This document shows positions 31,170 to 42,411 of a stretch of DNA of 64,000 bases, piece by piece. Under the pieces are notes generated by a model, which was given only the letters and a program-made list of their open reading frames with translations, ran no database searches and was not told where the DNA came from. Location of the stretch: contig JACGCM010002435.1 in assembly GCA_014058105.1 (NCBI GenBank), forward strand, positions 2,976,001 through 3,040,000, written 5' to 3'. Positions within the stretch are counted from its first letter, which is position 1. The number at the start of each line of letters is the position of its first letter. The stretch comes from Kingdonia uniflora. Its lineage: Eukaryota > Streptophyta > Magnoliopsida > Ranunculales > Circaeasteraceae. A program made the translations under genes and the position numbers.

Positions 31170-32860
31170 TTGGTAACAGTCGCTAGGGTACTCAATCTCT
31201 ATGATTAATTTGACTTGAGAGAGCTTGTTTATCTAATTTTACTTTAAAGTTGTTTTCTATTCCCGAGAGAGATAAGAGAGAAGACCAAACAACTATTGTT
31301 TTACTTTACCGAGTCTCTCTCTCTCTCCATCACTCCATTTTTTTTGGGTTTCTCCATCTGATCTCCCTCTCCATTGCATCGCGAGAGAGACGATTCAGAT
31401 TTTCTTCATCGAGATCTGTTTCTATCAGTTCCAGGGTTCCAAATATTTGTACGGTTCTTCGGAGAACTCAAATCTGAGTTCGGCTACTGTGGAGATCTTT
31501 GATGTGGTGTTTTTGGTATGGATTTGATTTCCATTATAGCGATGAGGAGGGATTCTCAGAACAATCTATGAACTATTTGATTTCCGGCTGTTCTAGAGCT
31601 ATTTTCTAGGGTTCATTGGGTCTTCTAAAATCTATTTTTTGGAGAGGTCGTGATTGGGTTTGATTTAGGAATCATGGTTGTTCTTCCATTCATGCCTGTT
31701 TTTCCCAACATTGGTTTAAAAATTGATCTTTTATTGGATGTTAATTGTTGGTTGTTTTACTCTTTGGTGATTTTGATTTCTTACCCAAAGAGTTTTGCTT
31801 TTCGAGAGGTTTTCCGAGAGCCGAAGATTTCCTACGATTGAGGATCGCAGATAACTCACATTATATATATTTTGTTGTTGTTTGTTGTTCTCTAAACCCT
31901 GCTAATATATATGTCCTTTATTGTGATTCTTGATGATACATGATAATGACTCTGCTGTGTGCCAATATTTTGCTCGGTTGCAATTATACGTTTTAAGACT
32001 TATATTTCTAATCTGAACTTGCAGTATTATCTATGTCAACCATGTTTAGGGATTATCATTAATACTTAATGATTATTAGCATTGTATTATTCATGTTTAT
32101 TCTTAATTGGATTATAATATCAATCATTAATGGTTAGAGGGCATTTTTATTCCCAATGATCTCCAATGGGGCTTAAGTAAGATCAGGTAGTAGTTAGGAA
32201 GGCGGGATATAAAGTGGGTCAATACTCCCAAAGAAGTTTTATCCATGAACTTGAACGTTTTTCCCAATTTTTAGACTCTCTTGTACAGTCATATTAAGAC
32301 TATTTTGCACTGATTAAACTTGAAATAATTAAACTACCCAAAGGAGGCTAAAAAACTTCTAATTAATTAGTGGGTCAAGATAGGCTACACGGTATGGGGA
32401 GATGAGAATAACCCTCAGCCCAAAGGTGAAAAAGTGTCTCGAGTCAAACTGTACGTGGCCAGTCTAGTCTTGAGCGTGAGTGATCACCACTGGGGGCAAT
32501 GTATGTCCAATCACCACCCAAATGAGGGATTCGATGATACATAGCTGTACCCGCAGAGTGAATAATCAATACCATAAATATTACATACACTCTGTACGTG
32601 GCCAGTCTAGTCTTGAGCGTGAGTGATCACCACTGGGGGCAATGTATGTCCAATCACCACCCAAATGAGGGATTCGATGATACATAGCTGTACCCGCAGA
32701 GTGAATAATCAATACATAAATATTACATGCACTCTGACTCGACCATCCTAACCCCAGGTAGGATCGAGATTAATGACATCAAGTTATAGATCTTTTACAG
32801 ATCAAGTTAAACGTGCATACAATTTATTTTTACACGTTCTACAATAAGTCTTTGGTTCAT
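31170..32860 (+). other. long untranslated leader of the copia element
   Basis: No protein was recognised. A (CT)n stretch lies near 31313-31327. A 143-base tandem duplication (32449-32591 and 32592-32733, starting CTGTACGTGGCC) makes the leader longer. Confidence 0.55.
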
Positions 32861-32867
32861 GCAGCTA

Positions 32868-33873
32868 TGGACCCTATGATCCAGAACCAATTGATTAATA
32901 TTGAGACCTTGACGGACTCTAATTACTCCCAGGAGCTGTTAGATGTCTTTAAGGAACAGTTCGAGGGTTCCGTCAAGGGAAGGTAGTACAGCAACTTATC
33001 TCAGCTTTTATCGCTGAAGTTTGACGGTAGTGGCAATATGCGCTCGTACGTTTATGTTTGTTTTTCTTCTCCATCAGAAGTCTAACTCACTTGATGTATT
33101 CAAGACTTTCCAGTTAGAGGTTGAGAAACAGTTAGATCGGAAGATCAATGTTGTCCAGTCAGATCGATGAGAGTATTATGGTAAGATCGATCAAAACGGT
33201 CAACATTCGGGACCATTTTATCAGTATTTAAAGGATTAGGGTATATTACACTACCCCTAGATCACCAGAGCAGAACGGTGTTTGTGAACGCCGTAATCAA
33301 ACTTATTAGAACATGGCTCGCAGCATGTTATATCATATTGATTTACCTGTAAATTTATGGGGAGAGTGCTTACGTTATTCAATCGTTATTCAGAATCGAG
33401 TTTTTTCTCGTTCTGTTCCTGTTAATCCTTATCATCTTTGGACTGGGAGAAATCCTAGTCTTAATCACTTACATGTTTGGGGTTGTCCGGCAGAGATAAA
33501 ATTATTTAACCCGGATATCAGAAAGTTAGATTCAAGGACTGTTAATTGTTTCTTCGTTGGTTTCCCAGAGAGATCGAAAGGATTCAGATTTTATTGTCCT
33601 TCTCTACCCATGGAGATTGTTGAGTGTGCTCAGACTCATTTTATAGAGGAGGGGGATCACTTTACTAGTACTATTCATAGAGATATTGTTTTTGAGGAGG
33701 GTTCAGAGACTCGGAGTCCAACTGCTATTCCGATCAGTGTTGTTATGCTTCCGCGTTTATCTGATATTGACATTGTGACGAGTACAGTTCCAGACCCCCG
33801 TCGTAGCTCCTGTTCAACTTCCTATCGTTCCACCTCCAGTTCAGCTTCTTGCTCCTACTCGGAAATCCTCTAG
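32868..33873 (+). pseudogene. copia gag and integrase remnants
   Basis: A gag start (MDPMIQNQLINIETLTDSNY) and a gag piece (LSLKFDGSGNMRSY) are followed, after deletions, by the integrase end PRSPEQNGVCERRNQ at about 33255. A 186-residue frame comes next (33313-33873): MARSMLYH, LWGECLRYSIVIQNRV, HVWGCPAEIKLFNP and the Ser-rich linker that precedes reverse transcriptase in copia polyproteins. Stops and frame changes are frequent, so it is not functional. Confidence 0.75.
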
Positions 33874-34189
33874 AGAAAAGCGTTATGCTATTTCTTCAGA
33901 TTACCATCTTTATTCAGTTGAAGGGGAAGCCCACTCTAACGCTATGTTTGAGGGTATAATGGGAAGACCACTATAACCCTATTAGGTTAAATAGAGAGGA
34001 AGTCCCTCTTAGAGGCTACAACACAAAAAATCATCACATTGAGGTCTGCAGCCAATCTAAGGGAAGACTCCACTCAAGAACATGTGATTAAACAGAGAGC
34101 AGAAAAAGAGGTTAATATAATCTTTAATGTTAAGTTATTGATCATAGTTGATAGTAATTTATTCCTACAAGCATCATCTATAATACTGG

Positions 34190-34470
34190 TCAGTGCTACC
34201 CCTAGGAGATGATTAGTATTGAACCACCAATGAAGAAATTCACAACATATAACTCTTTTGTAGTCTTGAAATATTTACTGTTTTCAAGCGGGTATGTGGA
34301 GGTTCTCGTTCAACAATGTTTCTGAAACCATATCTCAATAAGCAGAGATTGTGAGTCCGACTCACCACAACGATCCTGATTCCGACTCACTATCGACTGG
34401 GACTATCCAGAATTACCCATCATGTCTGTCTGCAAGGATTTTATGTGGCCCTAGACAAAAGGAAACAATA
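34190..34470 (+). repeat. duplicated noncoding segment, copy A
   Basis: It matches 35755-36050 (AATACTGGTCAGTGCTAC, GCGGGTATGT, TCTGCAAGGATT, GTGGCCCTAGACAAA) with scattered differences. No ORF is shared by the copies. Confidence 0.75.
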
Positions 34471-35754
34471 TGTGAACCCTGAATACCCCAGAAAGCAGAG
34501 GGAAGAAAAGAAACATTACATACCCCATTATGCGATTTGTGTTAAAGGATACAGGGTCTATCCTGACAAGAAATTCTCAAGAAAGAGAGTGCTAGTGTGA
34601 AAATTGAAACCATCATATGATACTTATGCATCTTACACGCCACAATCAAGAAGAGTAGAAAGTTCCTGAACATGCAGCACTTCCCATATACGCCACGAAT
34701 CAATCAACCCCGGAAAGCACAACATCAAGTGTAATCTTATGGTACTTGTAAGGAAAATGTATAATCTTCTTGTGAAAACCAAATTAAATTTACCTCAAAT
34801 ACAAGTTCTTAAAATAGGCCAAGTAAAACCACTTATTGTTCTGATGATCATCTTATTGCGCAGGTAAGCTTTTCATAGACTAAGTGCCTGGATAGATCAA
34901 TACTCTTCATGAAGCACAAAAGGGAAACAGAAAGCCATGATTGATTTTCAAATTCGTTTTTGTAGAGCATTGTACACGACGAGGTTACACTACCATTATG
35001 AAGCAAGGACCCAGGCAGAAATATTTTGGTGGAGAAGATTATCTTTTGTGCTGTACCTCCAACCATGTATTTTCATTCAGAAGCCAACGTTGAGGTCTTC
35101 TCATTTTCTTTCAGTAAAATGTTACACTTCTCCTCCAGTATTCTCCCCACGTCCTTTGTAGGGTAAACGCAGGATAGAGAAACTGATACTTCCACATTCA
35201 AAACTTCCCACTCTAATGGAGGTGCTCTTACAAAAAGTTCTAAGAATCCTAGGAAAGGGAGATACTTGGTGTGCCCTAGGCTTGTCTTCTACAAAATTGG
35301 CTTAGCCCTATGGTTTATAACAGTAGAAGCATAAAACCAAATGTAAGACCTTGCATTAAAATACATAATGTATCTTCATTGGTCTCATACACTTGCAGTT
35401 TTATACTAGTCCCAGTCTATTTTGAGAGAAAAATGATTCCACCTACTAAAACATTGTCCATGAATTACTCGTCACACATCGGAATAAAACTGACTTCAGG
35501 TTCAGTTTAGAGCATTTTATAGATCAATACGAGATTGTCTTCTAAGATGATTGGAACTCAAAGAGGGATCTAATTGAAATTTGGCACAAAGATAAGTATA
35601 TTCTTCATGTAAAAGAAAGAAACTTATATCATATAATTGCGCAGATGCCCCAGATAGATAGCCACTATGCTTATATCATGGGACTATCGGACCGGGTGTG
35701 ATAGAAACTGTACTAAGACCCCACATCTTAGGTGTATAGTGTATACTGTCTTTA
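34471..35754. other. noncoding DNA, part of a larger duplicated block
   Basis: 34720-34890 matches 37530-37705 (AAGTGTAATC, GGAAAATGTATAATCTTCTTG). The order of repeats suggests that an ancient ~1 kb unit (34190-34900) was copied to 35755-37705 and was then split by the TIR element at 36069. Nothing coding was recognised. Confidence 0.45.
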
Positions 35755-36068
35755 GGAGAAAGCAATACTGGTCAGTGCTACTCCTAGGAGATGATTAGCA
35801 TCGAACCACCAATGGAGAAATTCGAAACACAAACCTCTTTATATTCTTGAAATGTTTACTGTTTCAAGCGGGTATGTAGAGGTTCTCGTTCAACATTGGT
35901 TTCAGAAAGCATATCTTAAGAAGCAGAGATTATGAGTACGCCTCACCACCAACTGGGACCATCCAGAATTATCCATCATGCGTGTCTGCAAGGATTTATG
36001 TGGCCCTAGACAAATGGTGACAATATGCGAGCGTAAAAATAGAACCAACGCTATGATACTAGTGCATA
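35755..36068 (+). repeat. duplicated noncoding segment, copy B
   Basis: Second copy of 34190-34470. It ends at ATGATACTAGTGCAT, where the hAT-like element begins; the sequence resumes at 37420 with GGCATCTTATGG, as in the uninterrupted copy near 34625. Confidence 0.7.
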
Positions 36069-36412
36069 GGCTGAGCAGTAAATCGACCAAACCGAAAAAC
36101 CGAACCGAAACCAAACAATTTTTTCTGTTTCAGGAGTTTCGGTTCAGTTTCAGGTTTGAAAAGCTGAAAACCGATTGGTTTCGGTTCGACTACAGAGAAA
36201 CTGGACAAAAACTGAACCAAACCGACTATTAGCCTATTAACAAAAAAAAAAAACCTATCTACCTCCTAGTCCTCTCTCTCAGCTCTCTGCCTCTCTTCCC
36301 TAATTCTAACAAAAAAAAAAACCCTATCTAACAAACAAACAAAAAAATCCCCACATTGGCGTAGAATCTCAATATTGAAGCTAACATCCTTCTGTATCTC
36401 AAGGGTAAGAAG

Positions 36413-36910
36413 TCAATTACATCTCCTAAGCACCTTAATTATGTCTTGATCAGAGAGTTGTAAGGACCGAAGAAATTCGATAGTGGGGTTGATAGTGTTA
36501 TCAATGTCACGCAAAAGAATGTTGGGATTGCCAGAGATGAGATTGGTAATAGATGTGGTAGAGAATCCAAGGTATTCAAGGCACTTGAGTTTGGGTTTTA
36601 GGGTTTCCTCGACATTGGAAGTGAGTAATGTGGGTCTCCTGGAGATGATACTCGTGATTTGGATATCAGTAAAACATAGACTCTGTTTGAGGAAATCAGG
36701 CACAATACTCAAACCAGAGGGCGAGTCAGAGCGAGAGAAGTCTTTGGAGGCAGAGATTGCTCTGTTCCTTGGGACCCCAAATGAGTCTACAAGGTAATCA
36801 ACTACAATAAGGGGGTTCTCAACAGAAGGCGATGGAGATGGGAAGAAGATTTCCAGAAAGTTCAACAGCTTGCAGCTGAGCGCGAGTCCGCCTATGCTCC
36901 TATTTCTCAT
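36413..36910 (-). pseudogene. mTERF (mitochondrial/plastid transcription termination factor) fragment
   Basis: A 165-residue open frame has mTERF repeats: VVDYLVDSFGVPRNRAIS, SIVPDFLKQSLCFTDIQI, then KPKLKCLEYLGFSTTSIT and FLRSLQLSDQDIIKVLRR. mTERF proteins bind nucleic acids in plastids or mitochondria and have many such ~30-residue helical repeats. Here only about four are left, the usual organelle targeting start is short or replaced (MRNRSIGGLALSC), and the C-terminal half is missing. It is therefore a captured piece and not a full gene, though the frame is still open. Confidence 0.8.
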
Positions 36911-37082
36911 TCGTCATTGGTAACGAGGTACCTAATATGTCGTTTACAGATGCAGTTCTCTCTTTTGTTAATCATAGAATTGATGATGCTTTGTGTTATA
37001 ATTGGGATATAACACATAAAGAAGCAACAACAACAACAACAACACATTAGGAATCGATGATGAAGCAAAAAAGCTTAACAAC

Positions 37083-37194
37083 GAACCTTAATCACAGGTT
37101 GGGATTGGGATTGGGATTGAATGACAGGGAAGTTCTCTTCTTCTTTAACCTTCTTCTCGTACCCTGGAGGAGGGAATCCAAAGCATCGAGACAT
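37083..37194 (-). pseudogene. 5' exon fragment of another host gene (MSRCF...PPPGYEKK type)
   Basis: On the minus strand: MSRCFGFPPPGYEKKVKEEE and then a QSQSQSQ stretch up to a possible donor (GATTAAG-GTTCG). This start is typical of a plant family of Lys/Glu-rich proteins beginning MSRCFPxPPPGY; the function is unknown. Only the first exon is present. Confidence 0.55.
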
Positions 37195-37420
37195 TCTTTG
37201 AAGGTGTAATCGATCGATCGATAGAGACTGGCTGCAATTAGGGAAACCAATGTGCGACTCCGCCTATGCTCCTGTATATCTCTTGTTATATTTGTAATGA
37301 ATTTGACGTAATTTTGGAAACAGCTCCTGTATATCTCTTTACACTCAAATTCAGAGAGAGAAGTTCAGTTTCTGTTTCGGTTTTGCCTTTATTTCTATCG
37401 GTCGGTTCGGTTCGATTTAG

Positions 37421-38039
37421 GCATCTTATGGTACCAAAATCAAGATGAGTTCAAAGTTGCTTATAAGAAAGTTTAGAAAGTTCGTGGTTAGAGGATTCTC
37501 CTTTCAAAACACTTAACAGGAAAAATCAGGTCAGGAAAGCATAAATTCAAGTGTAATCATATGGCAATTGTAAGGAAAATGTATAATCTTCTTGCGAAAA
37601 CCAAATTCAATTTACCACAAATTCAAGCTCTAAAAATAAGGAAAACAACCTATTGTTCTAATTATCATCTTATTGGTCAAGTAAGTTTTTCATAGACTAG
37701 GTGCTTGGAAGGCTAAATAAACTCCTCAGAGCATCAGCACTAGCCAACCACGTAGGCTTAAAATCATAAAAAAAATATTACATGTAACCAGGGGTAGAAA
37801 GTGATCTTCAGAGTGGAGATGGATGTCAGAGGGTTTTTTTTTTTTAAAATAATAAAAAATTAAAAAAAACTCTTTAAATAAAAAATTAAAAAAAATACAC
37901 CTCGCCAATTCAATTGGCACACAACTTCTCTATTTAATTTAATAATAAGTTTTGTTTAGGAAAAAAATATATTTTAATGCTTTACTCGTAAGCAATCAAG
38001 CTTTACACAGTGGGCCAACTGACAACCCCTGATCAGAAC
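37421..38039. other. noncoding DNA with a repeat copy
   Basis: 37530-37705 repeats 34720-34890. The rest is AT-rich with A and T tracts near 37830-37900. A GAGCATCAGCACTAGCC stretch at 37729 resembles a PIF/Harbinger TIR, but no partner end was found. Confidence 0.4.
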
Positions 38040-38440
38040 ATGCTCGCCAAAGATAGCCACTAATTTTATCAATAGGAGCGTTATTTTAGCGATGACGATC
38101 CTACAAAAGTGTTTTTTTGTTGATTTGGATCGCTATTGTAGCAAATAGGTATTTACGTCACTAAAAAAGTGACGTAAAAGAGAAATAACGTCACTTTTGC
38201 AAGCGACGTTGACCAAGGCGACTTGATTAGTACTATGCATTGACGTCACTTTTTTAATGACTTTTATATTGAAAAAGTGACGTTAAAAGTTTCTTTGAAG
38301 TAACCAACTATCATTTAAAAGTGACGTAATATGTACTTTTCACGTCAGCTAAGAAATAACATAATTGAAAAATTCATGTCACGTTAAAAGTAACGTAATT
38401 GAAGAATTAACGTCATACGAAAAATGACTTTGATACACAA
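38040..38440. repeat. AAGTGACGT-motif repeat, possible CACTA-type element remnant
   Basis: AAGTGACGT or its complement occurs at least six times (near 38166, 38188, 38243, 38275, 38319 and, degenerate, 38385). One inverted pair, TTTACGTCACT-AAAAA-AGTGACGTAAA near 38152-38178, is a perfect 11-base hairpin. Such arrays of short subterminal motifs are typical for CACTA elements, but no end sequences were identified. Confidence 0.5.
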
Positions 38441-39060
38441 AACAGATGAGTCTACATCGCCATAAAAGGGATGTTGTTGGTTTGAATTTTTTTTTAAAAA
38501 TTACATTTTTGACCTGCAGCTCCTACATCACATGCTATGTACATGAGGTACTTCAGCTGCAAAGTAGCCACCTGCCTGCATCTATAGAAGATCTTTACCT
38601 AAACTTAAATAATAGAAGTACCCAAAAAATGATCCTTTTCTGCAAGTACTTTTCAAAAAAGAGAAACAAATATTAATGTTGGAATGCCATATATGTTGAA
38701 TTCAAGTGCAATAACAGTGATACTTACAACAAAATCTTTATGTATTGAAAATGATATTAAAGCCAAAAATTCTAGAAATACTGAGTGGCGCGCACTAGCA
38801 TAAAGCCATAAACCAACTAGAAAAAAAAATGAAATGAAGATTCACGTACATTACATGTCTCCGCTACAAACTGTCAAAGAAACAAAACATGACTCGCTAA
38901 TATTTTGCTAACAAGCATGGTAGAAGCAGTCCCCAAAACCATCAGGCCCAAAGCTAAGGTGTTCCATAGAACTGTAGCTTTGATGTCTTAAACTGAAGGA
39001 TTAATAAAACATTGCACACTGCAGTAACTTCTGACTTGATAATAACAGAACCTTCAATGC
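38441..39060. other. noncoding DNA, 3' flank of the kinesin pseudogene
   Basis: No recognisable protein or element end. It may include the former 3'UTR of the kinesin gene on the minus strand. Confidence 0.4.
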
Positions 39061-39068
39061 TAAGTCAT

Positions 39069-41950
39069 CGAGAGCTTGGGGGAGTTTTCTCTGGTGGGAG
39101 TTTCACTTCCTTTTACTTTATTTGGCTATGCAGTCTGTACTTCCTTGCTTGTTAATGCATTCTTTAAGCTCTCAACCTACAAAAGAATTTAATTCATGAG
39201 ATTTATAGAAACTAAAAATCCGTTTTATCACTCAATAAAAATATGTTTGTTTGCTTGCTGAAAATTATCGTATGCTTTTTCAGTTTCATTCATATCGGTG
39301 AACACGAAGCTTTGAGTAATGATAGTTTTGACCATGTATAAAAGATGAATAATTTTCACATGCACACTTTAATGAGATTACTTACAGGAGTGTTATTGTA
39401 TGTTTGTACTCAGACAATGTAAGGATATATGTGGTTGTGATATCCAGTAAATAACGAGTCTAAGTTTGATATAATACTAAGAGAAAGAAATACAATGATT
39501 AGGTTAACATTCAACAGTAACTTTGTAAGTAAAAGTATACCTGCTTCCCTAGTTCCCTAACCTTAGCACTTTCTTTGTTTAAACGAGCAGCACCAAGTTC
39601 AACCATTGACGTCCTCTTGGCGAACTTCAGTGTACTCACTGTTTCAGCATATAATTCTACTTCTGGACTCACATGAACGAACATCAATGTTTTAGCATGC
39701 CCTCCTAGTACAATATATTTTGAGAGAAAAGCAGGTTATGACCACCAAAATCAATCGGTATCATATTTGTACATACATCATTACTGCAAAGAGAAAAAAA
39801 TGGAAAGTGCTCAAATTTACTACCTAGGGAATCTTGTAGCAATTGTGTCAGCTTGCTATTTCTGTAGGGGATGTGGGAGTTCTTTTGAGCCTGAGCTGTA
39901 ATAACATCCCCCAAGCAGGATAATGACCTATTAATATATTGTGCCTCCTTTAGCCTATCTCCGTAACTTCTGACTTATCCACCCTCTCACTCCCAGCAAG
40001 ATCCACTAAATGCAGGCAACTACGTTGGATGCTTCCAGAAATATCTTTACCTTGCACGTGAACTGTCAAAACGGTGCAGGAAATTATGATCCAAATTTTA
40101 GAGTTAGTTTGTGCAACTGAAGAATGCATCTTTAGGTACTTTATTAAGTGACTAGCCTTTTGGGTAGAGATGAGAAAGAACCATACTCTTAGCGAATGTT
40201 GGACTAAATTCTTTCATGTTGCTTACATCCTATACTGAATGGCTACTTACTACAATAATATGCACTATACCACATGTGGGATAAGAGCCAAAAGCAAGTA
40301 CACAAAAATACTATTGCACCACTGACATAACGCAAGGTAAAAAAAGATATATGATAGCATAATGAAGTGGGTACTCAGTGAAGAATGCAGTTATAAGAGA
40401 TTTCTTTTTCAGTCCCCAGTATATTAAGAGTTTAACCAAGTACCTACAAGAATATCTTGTATCCCTCTTTGGTTTCTACATGGTATCATAGTATATAAGA
40501 AAATCAAAGAATCTATATCAAAGGAAATACAAGCCTATGGGAACGACTGTTTCGATTGTTGAGTGCAGTGGAGCTAACAAAATGGTTCATCTCACCAAGT
40601 TTCATTAGATTAAGAGCGTCATTCGTCAACTTCACAAGGTGCATTGTCGCATCAGGAAGACTTAGCCCACCATTACTTGCACAGTTTCGTATCTCTAATG
40701 TATTAACAATTAAAGAATCCAAAGCATGTTCAACTTTTATAATTGATAAATACACAATCAGCCATAAAGAAATGGAATAAAGGATATTTTGTCACTGATG
40801 AGTCTTGTAGGAGAAGGTCTCGAACTTGCTCATTATAAATTTCGACCATCTGAATCTGAACCTCATAATTCATAATATTCTTTCTGGAGCAAAATATCCA
40901 GAAGAGATCATTCAGGGTCAAAAAATTGATTCCCCTGTCCTTTGTGGACCCTCCAGATGGACCACACTGAATCACCAAAAAAACAACCAATTAGATGGGG
41001 GAATTATATCAAAGAAAACACCATATTGGATATACAAAGTATAGTAAGACCATACCATGGTATGGGTCTTCTCCAACCATGTTTGACTGTAAGCAAAAAT
41101 GCAAACGTTGTAACCACCCATGATAGATCTGATTAGTGGTTGGGTGTCCTTAAATACTTCCTCTGGCAAAATGAAATGAACTTAGATGAGAAAGTTAATT
41201 AGGTTTTGATTGCAAAAGGGTAAAATTCGGTTCAAAATTATTTACCTTAGGTAGCAGTTGGACTGAATACCCGATTAAAGTGAAAGACTTTTCGTGTATC
41301 TTGATGTGGGTTCAATGGGTCTATTAACACAAGAGATCCATTGGCACCGATGGAATAAATGGCAAATTTTGCTTCAGTGCTACATGTAGGCCTGATTCTG
41401 CAGTATATGCAAATATTTCCTGAAAAATTTTTAGTTAGCAACAAAAATCAGATGCTAGAAATGTTGCAATTCATGGTAGAGGAGTAAACCAACCTTTCAA
41501 ATCCTAAATCGTATTATACAGATGTTTATTTTCTCTCACCACTCTGTGATATCCAAGAGCGTTAGATGAAAGCTCTTGAACCTTATTTCCTGTGCCAGCA
41601 AAAAACAAGTCTTCAGTCTGCTGATATATACCAAAAATATACCTAAAGATCTCTAAAGAAATTAAATTATTGATATATACTGATAAATCCCACAACCAAA
41701 ATGTGCAGGTTGCTTTAGAGCATTTCCATAGAGATACTTATATAGAGAGTTCACCGAATACTGAAAATTAGGGTTAGCCTGTGATTGGAACTTAAAAAAA
41801 AATGTAATAAAAACCGTCAGTCGTGTGCATGCTTTCTTTATGATATAACTATATCTAGATGATTTAGGTCAGTTTGTAGTTGGTTTTGCAAAGCTTCAAA
41901 TTCCTTTTTTGTCCGTGTCAACAGTGCCTTGAGATCCTGTAAATTAAACT
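39069..41950 (-). pseudogene. kinesin-14 motor domain pseudogene
   Basis: Exons can be read on the minus strand in the right order. They are: stalk end DLKALLTRTKKEFEALQNQL (~41945), YHRVVRENKHLYN (~41540), motor start GNICIYCRIRP (~41405), EEVFKDTQPLIRSIMGGYN (~41160), NYEVQIQMVEIYNEQVRDLL (~40870), GLSLPDATMHLVK with switch I NNRNSRSH (~40650), switch [17 protein letters not shown] (~40020), [20 protein letters not shown] (~39900) and VELGAARLNKESAKVREL (~39600). The placement after a coiled coil and the RVYCRIRP-type start indicate the C-terminal-motor kinesin-14 class. It is inactive: the ATP-binding GQTGSGKT reads SQTWLEKT (~41075), there is a frameshift just after [14 protein letters not shown] (~39970), and other small breaks. 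A copia element (42139-46790) lies upstream. Confidence 0.85.
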
Positions 41951-42138
41951 GCATCAACAAATATCAAAGAACAATGAAGATATACAAACCAGACAGTAGG
42001 TGAAATAATATTAACAAAAGGATATCTCTCAACTTATTGCACAGGGAAAACACCATAGATCATAGAATAAAAAGGAAAGGAAACATTGAAGCCTCTTGCA
42101 TTTGTTACGCTACATAAATTATTAACAAGAACAAGATA

Positions 42139-42331
42139 TGAAGGATATGCCAAAAGAATCAGTCAAATAAGAGTTGTTAAGCATTACAACTCTTTCCTAT
42201 TCAATCTCCTAAACTAGATGAATCCCATAACAGTCTCCATGATATTTGTTGTGTAATCTATACTAAGTTAATTTATAAATAAATCATCTCTCAGCACATT
42301 AAAAGTGTGGAGAAGTTTACCAACTTTATCA
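42139..42331 (+). repeat. 5' LTR of the copia element
   Basis: It matches 46595-46790 (e.g. TCTCCTAAACTAGATGAATC, CATCTCTCAGCACATTAAAA). It differs by about a dozen bases, so insertion is old but not ancient. PBS TGGTATCAG follows at 42332-42340. Confidence 0.9.
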
Positions 42332-42411
42332 TGGTATCAGCCTAATCGAACCTCAAAAAAAATAAAAATTTAAATACCTCAATCTTCCCATCTTCCATTT
42401 TTCCTCCCCTC

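Larger units (their letters stand above)
30877..34170 (+). mobile_element. internally deleted Ty1/copia element
   Basis: The 5' LTR (about 30877-31169, TGTTATTAG to TTCCTACA) matches 33950-34170, which is the 3' two-thirds of an LTR; its first part is lost in a deletion. TTGGTAACAG follows the 5' LTR as a degraded primer-binding site. The interior keeps a start-of-gag remnant near 32870 and part of integrase near 33240-33870. Protease, reverse transcriptase and RNase H are gone. Confidence 0.75.
36069..37420. mobile_element. hAT-like TIR element carrying two host-gene fragments
   Basis: The left end reads AGGCTGAGCAGTAAATCGACC with AACCG-rich DNA behind it. The right end reads GGTCGGTTCGGTTCGATTTA, roughly its inverse. 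AACCGAACC-rich ends like these are common in plant hAT-type non-autonomous elements. The insertion boundaries are supported by comparison with the uninterrupted duplicate near 34610-34650. No transposase is present. Inside are an mTERF fragment (36413-36910) and a separate exon-like fragment (37083-37194), both on the minus strand. Superfamily and exact ends are inference. Confidence 0.5.

Noticed and set aside
36069..37420. Helitron carrying gene fragments
   Set aside because: No TC...CTRR ends or 3' hairpin at the borders; the ends are inverted AACCG-rich repeats instead.
40556..41136. Plus-strand frames at 40556, 40826 and 40942
   Set aside because: They are antisense to kinesin exons.
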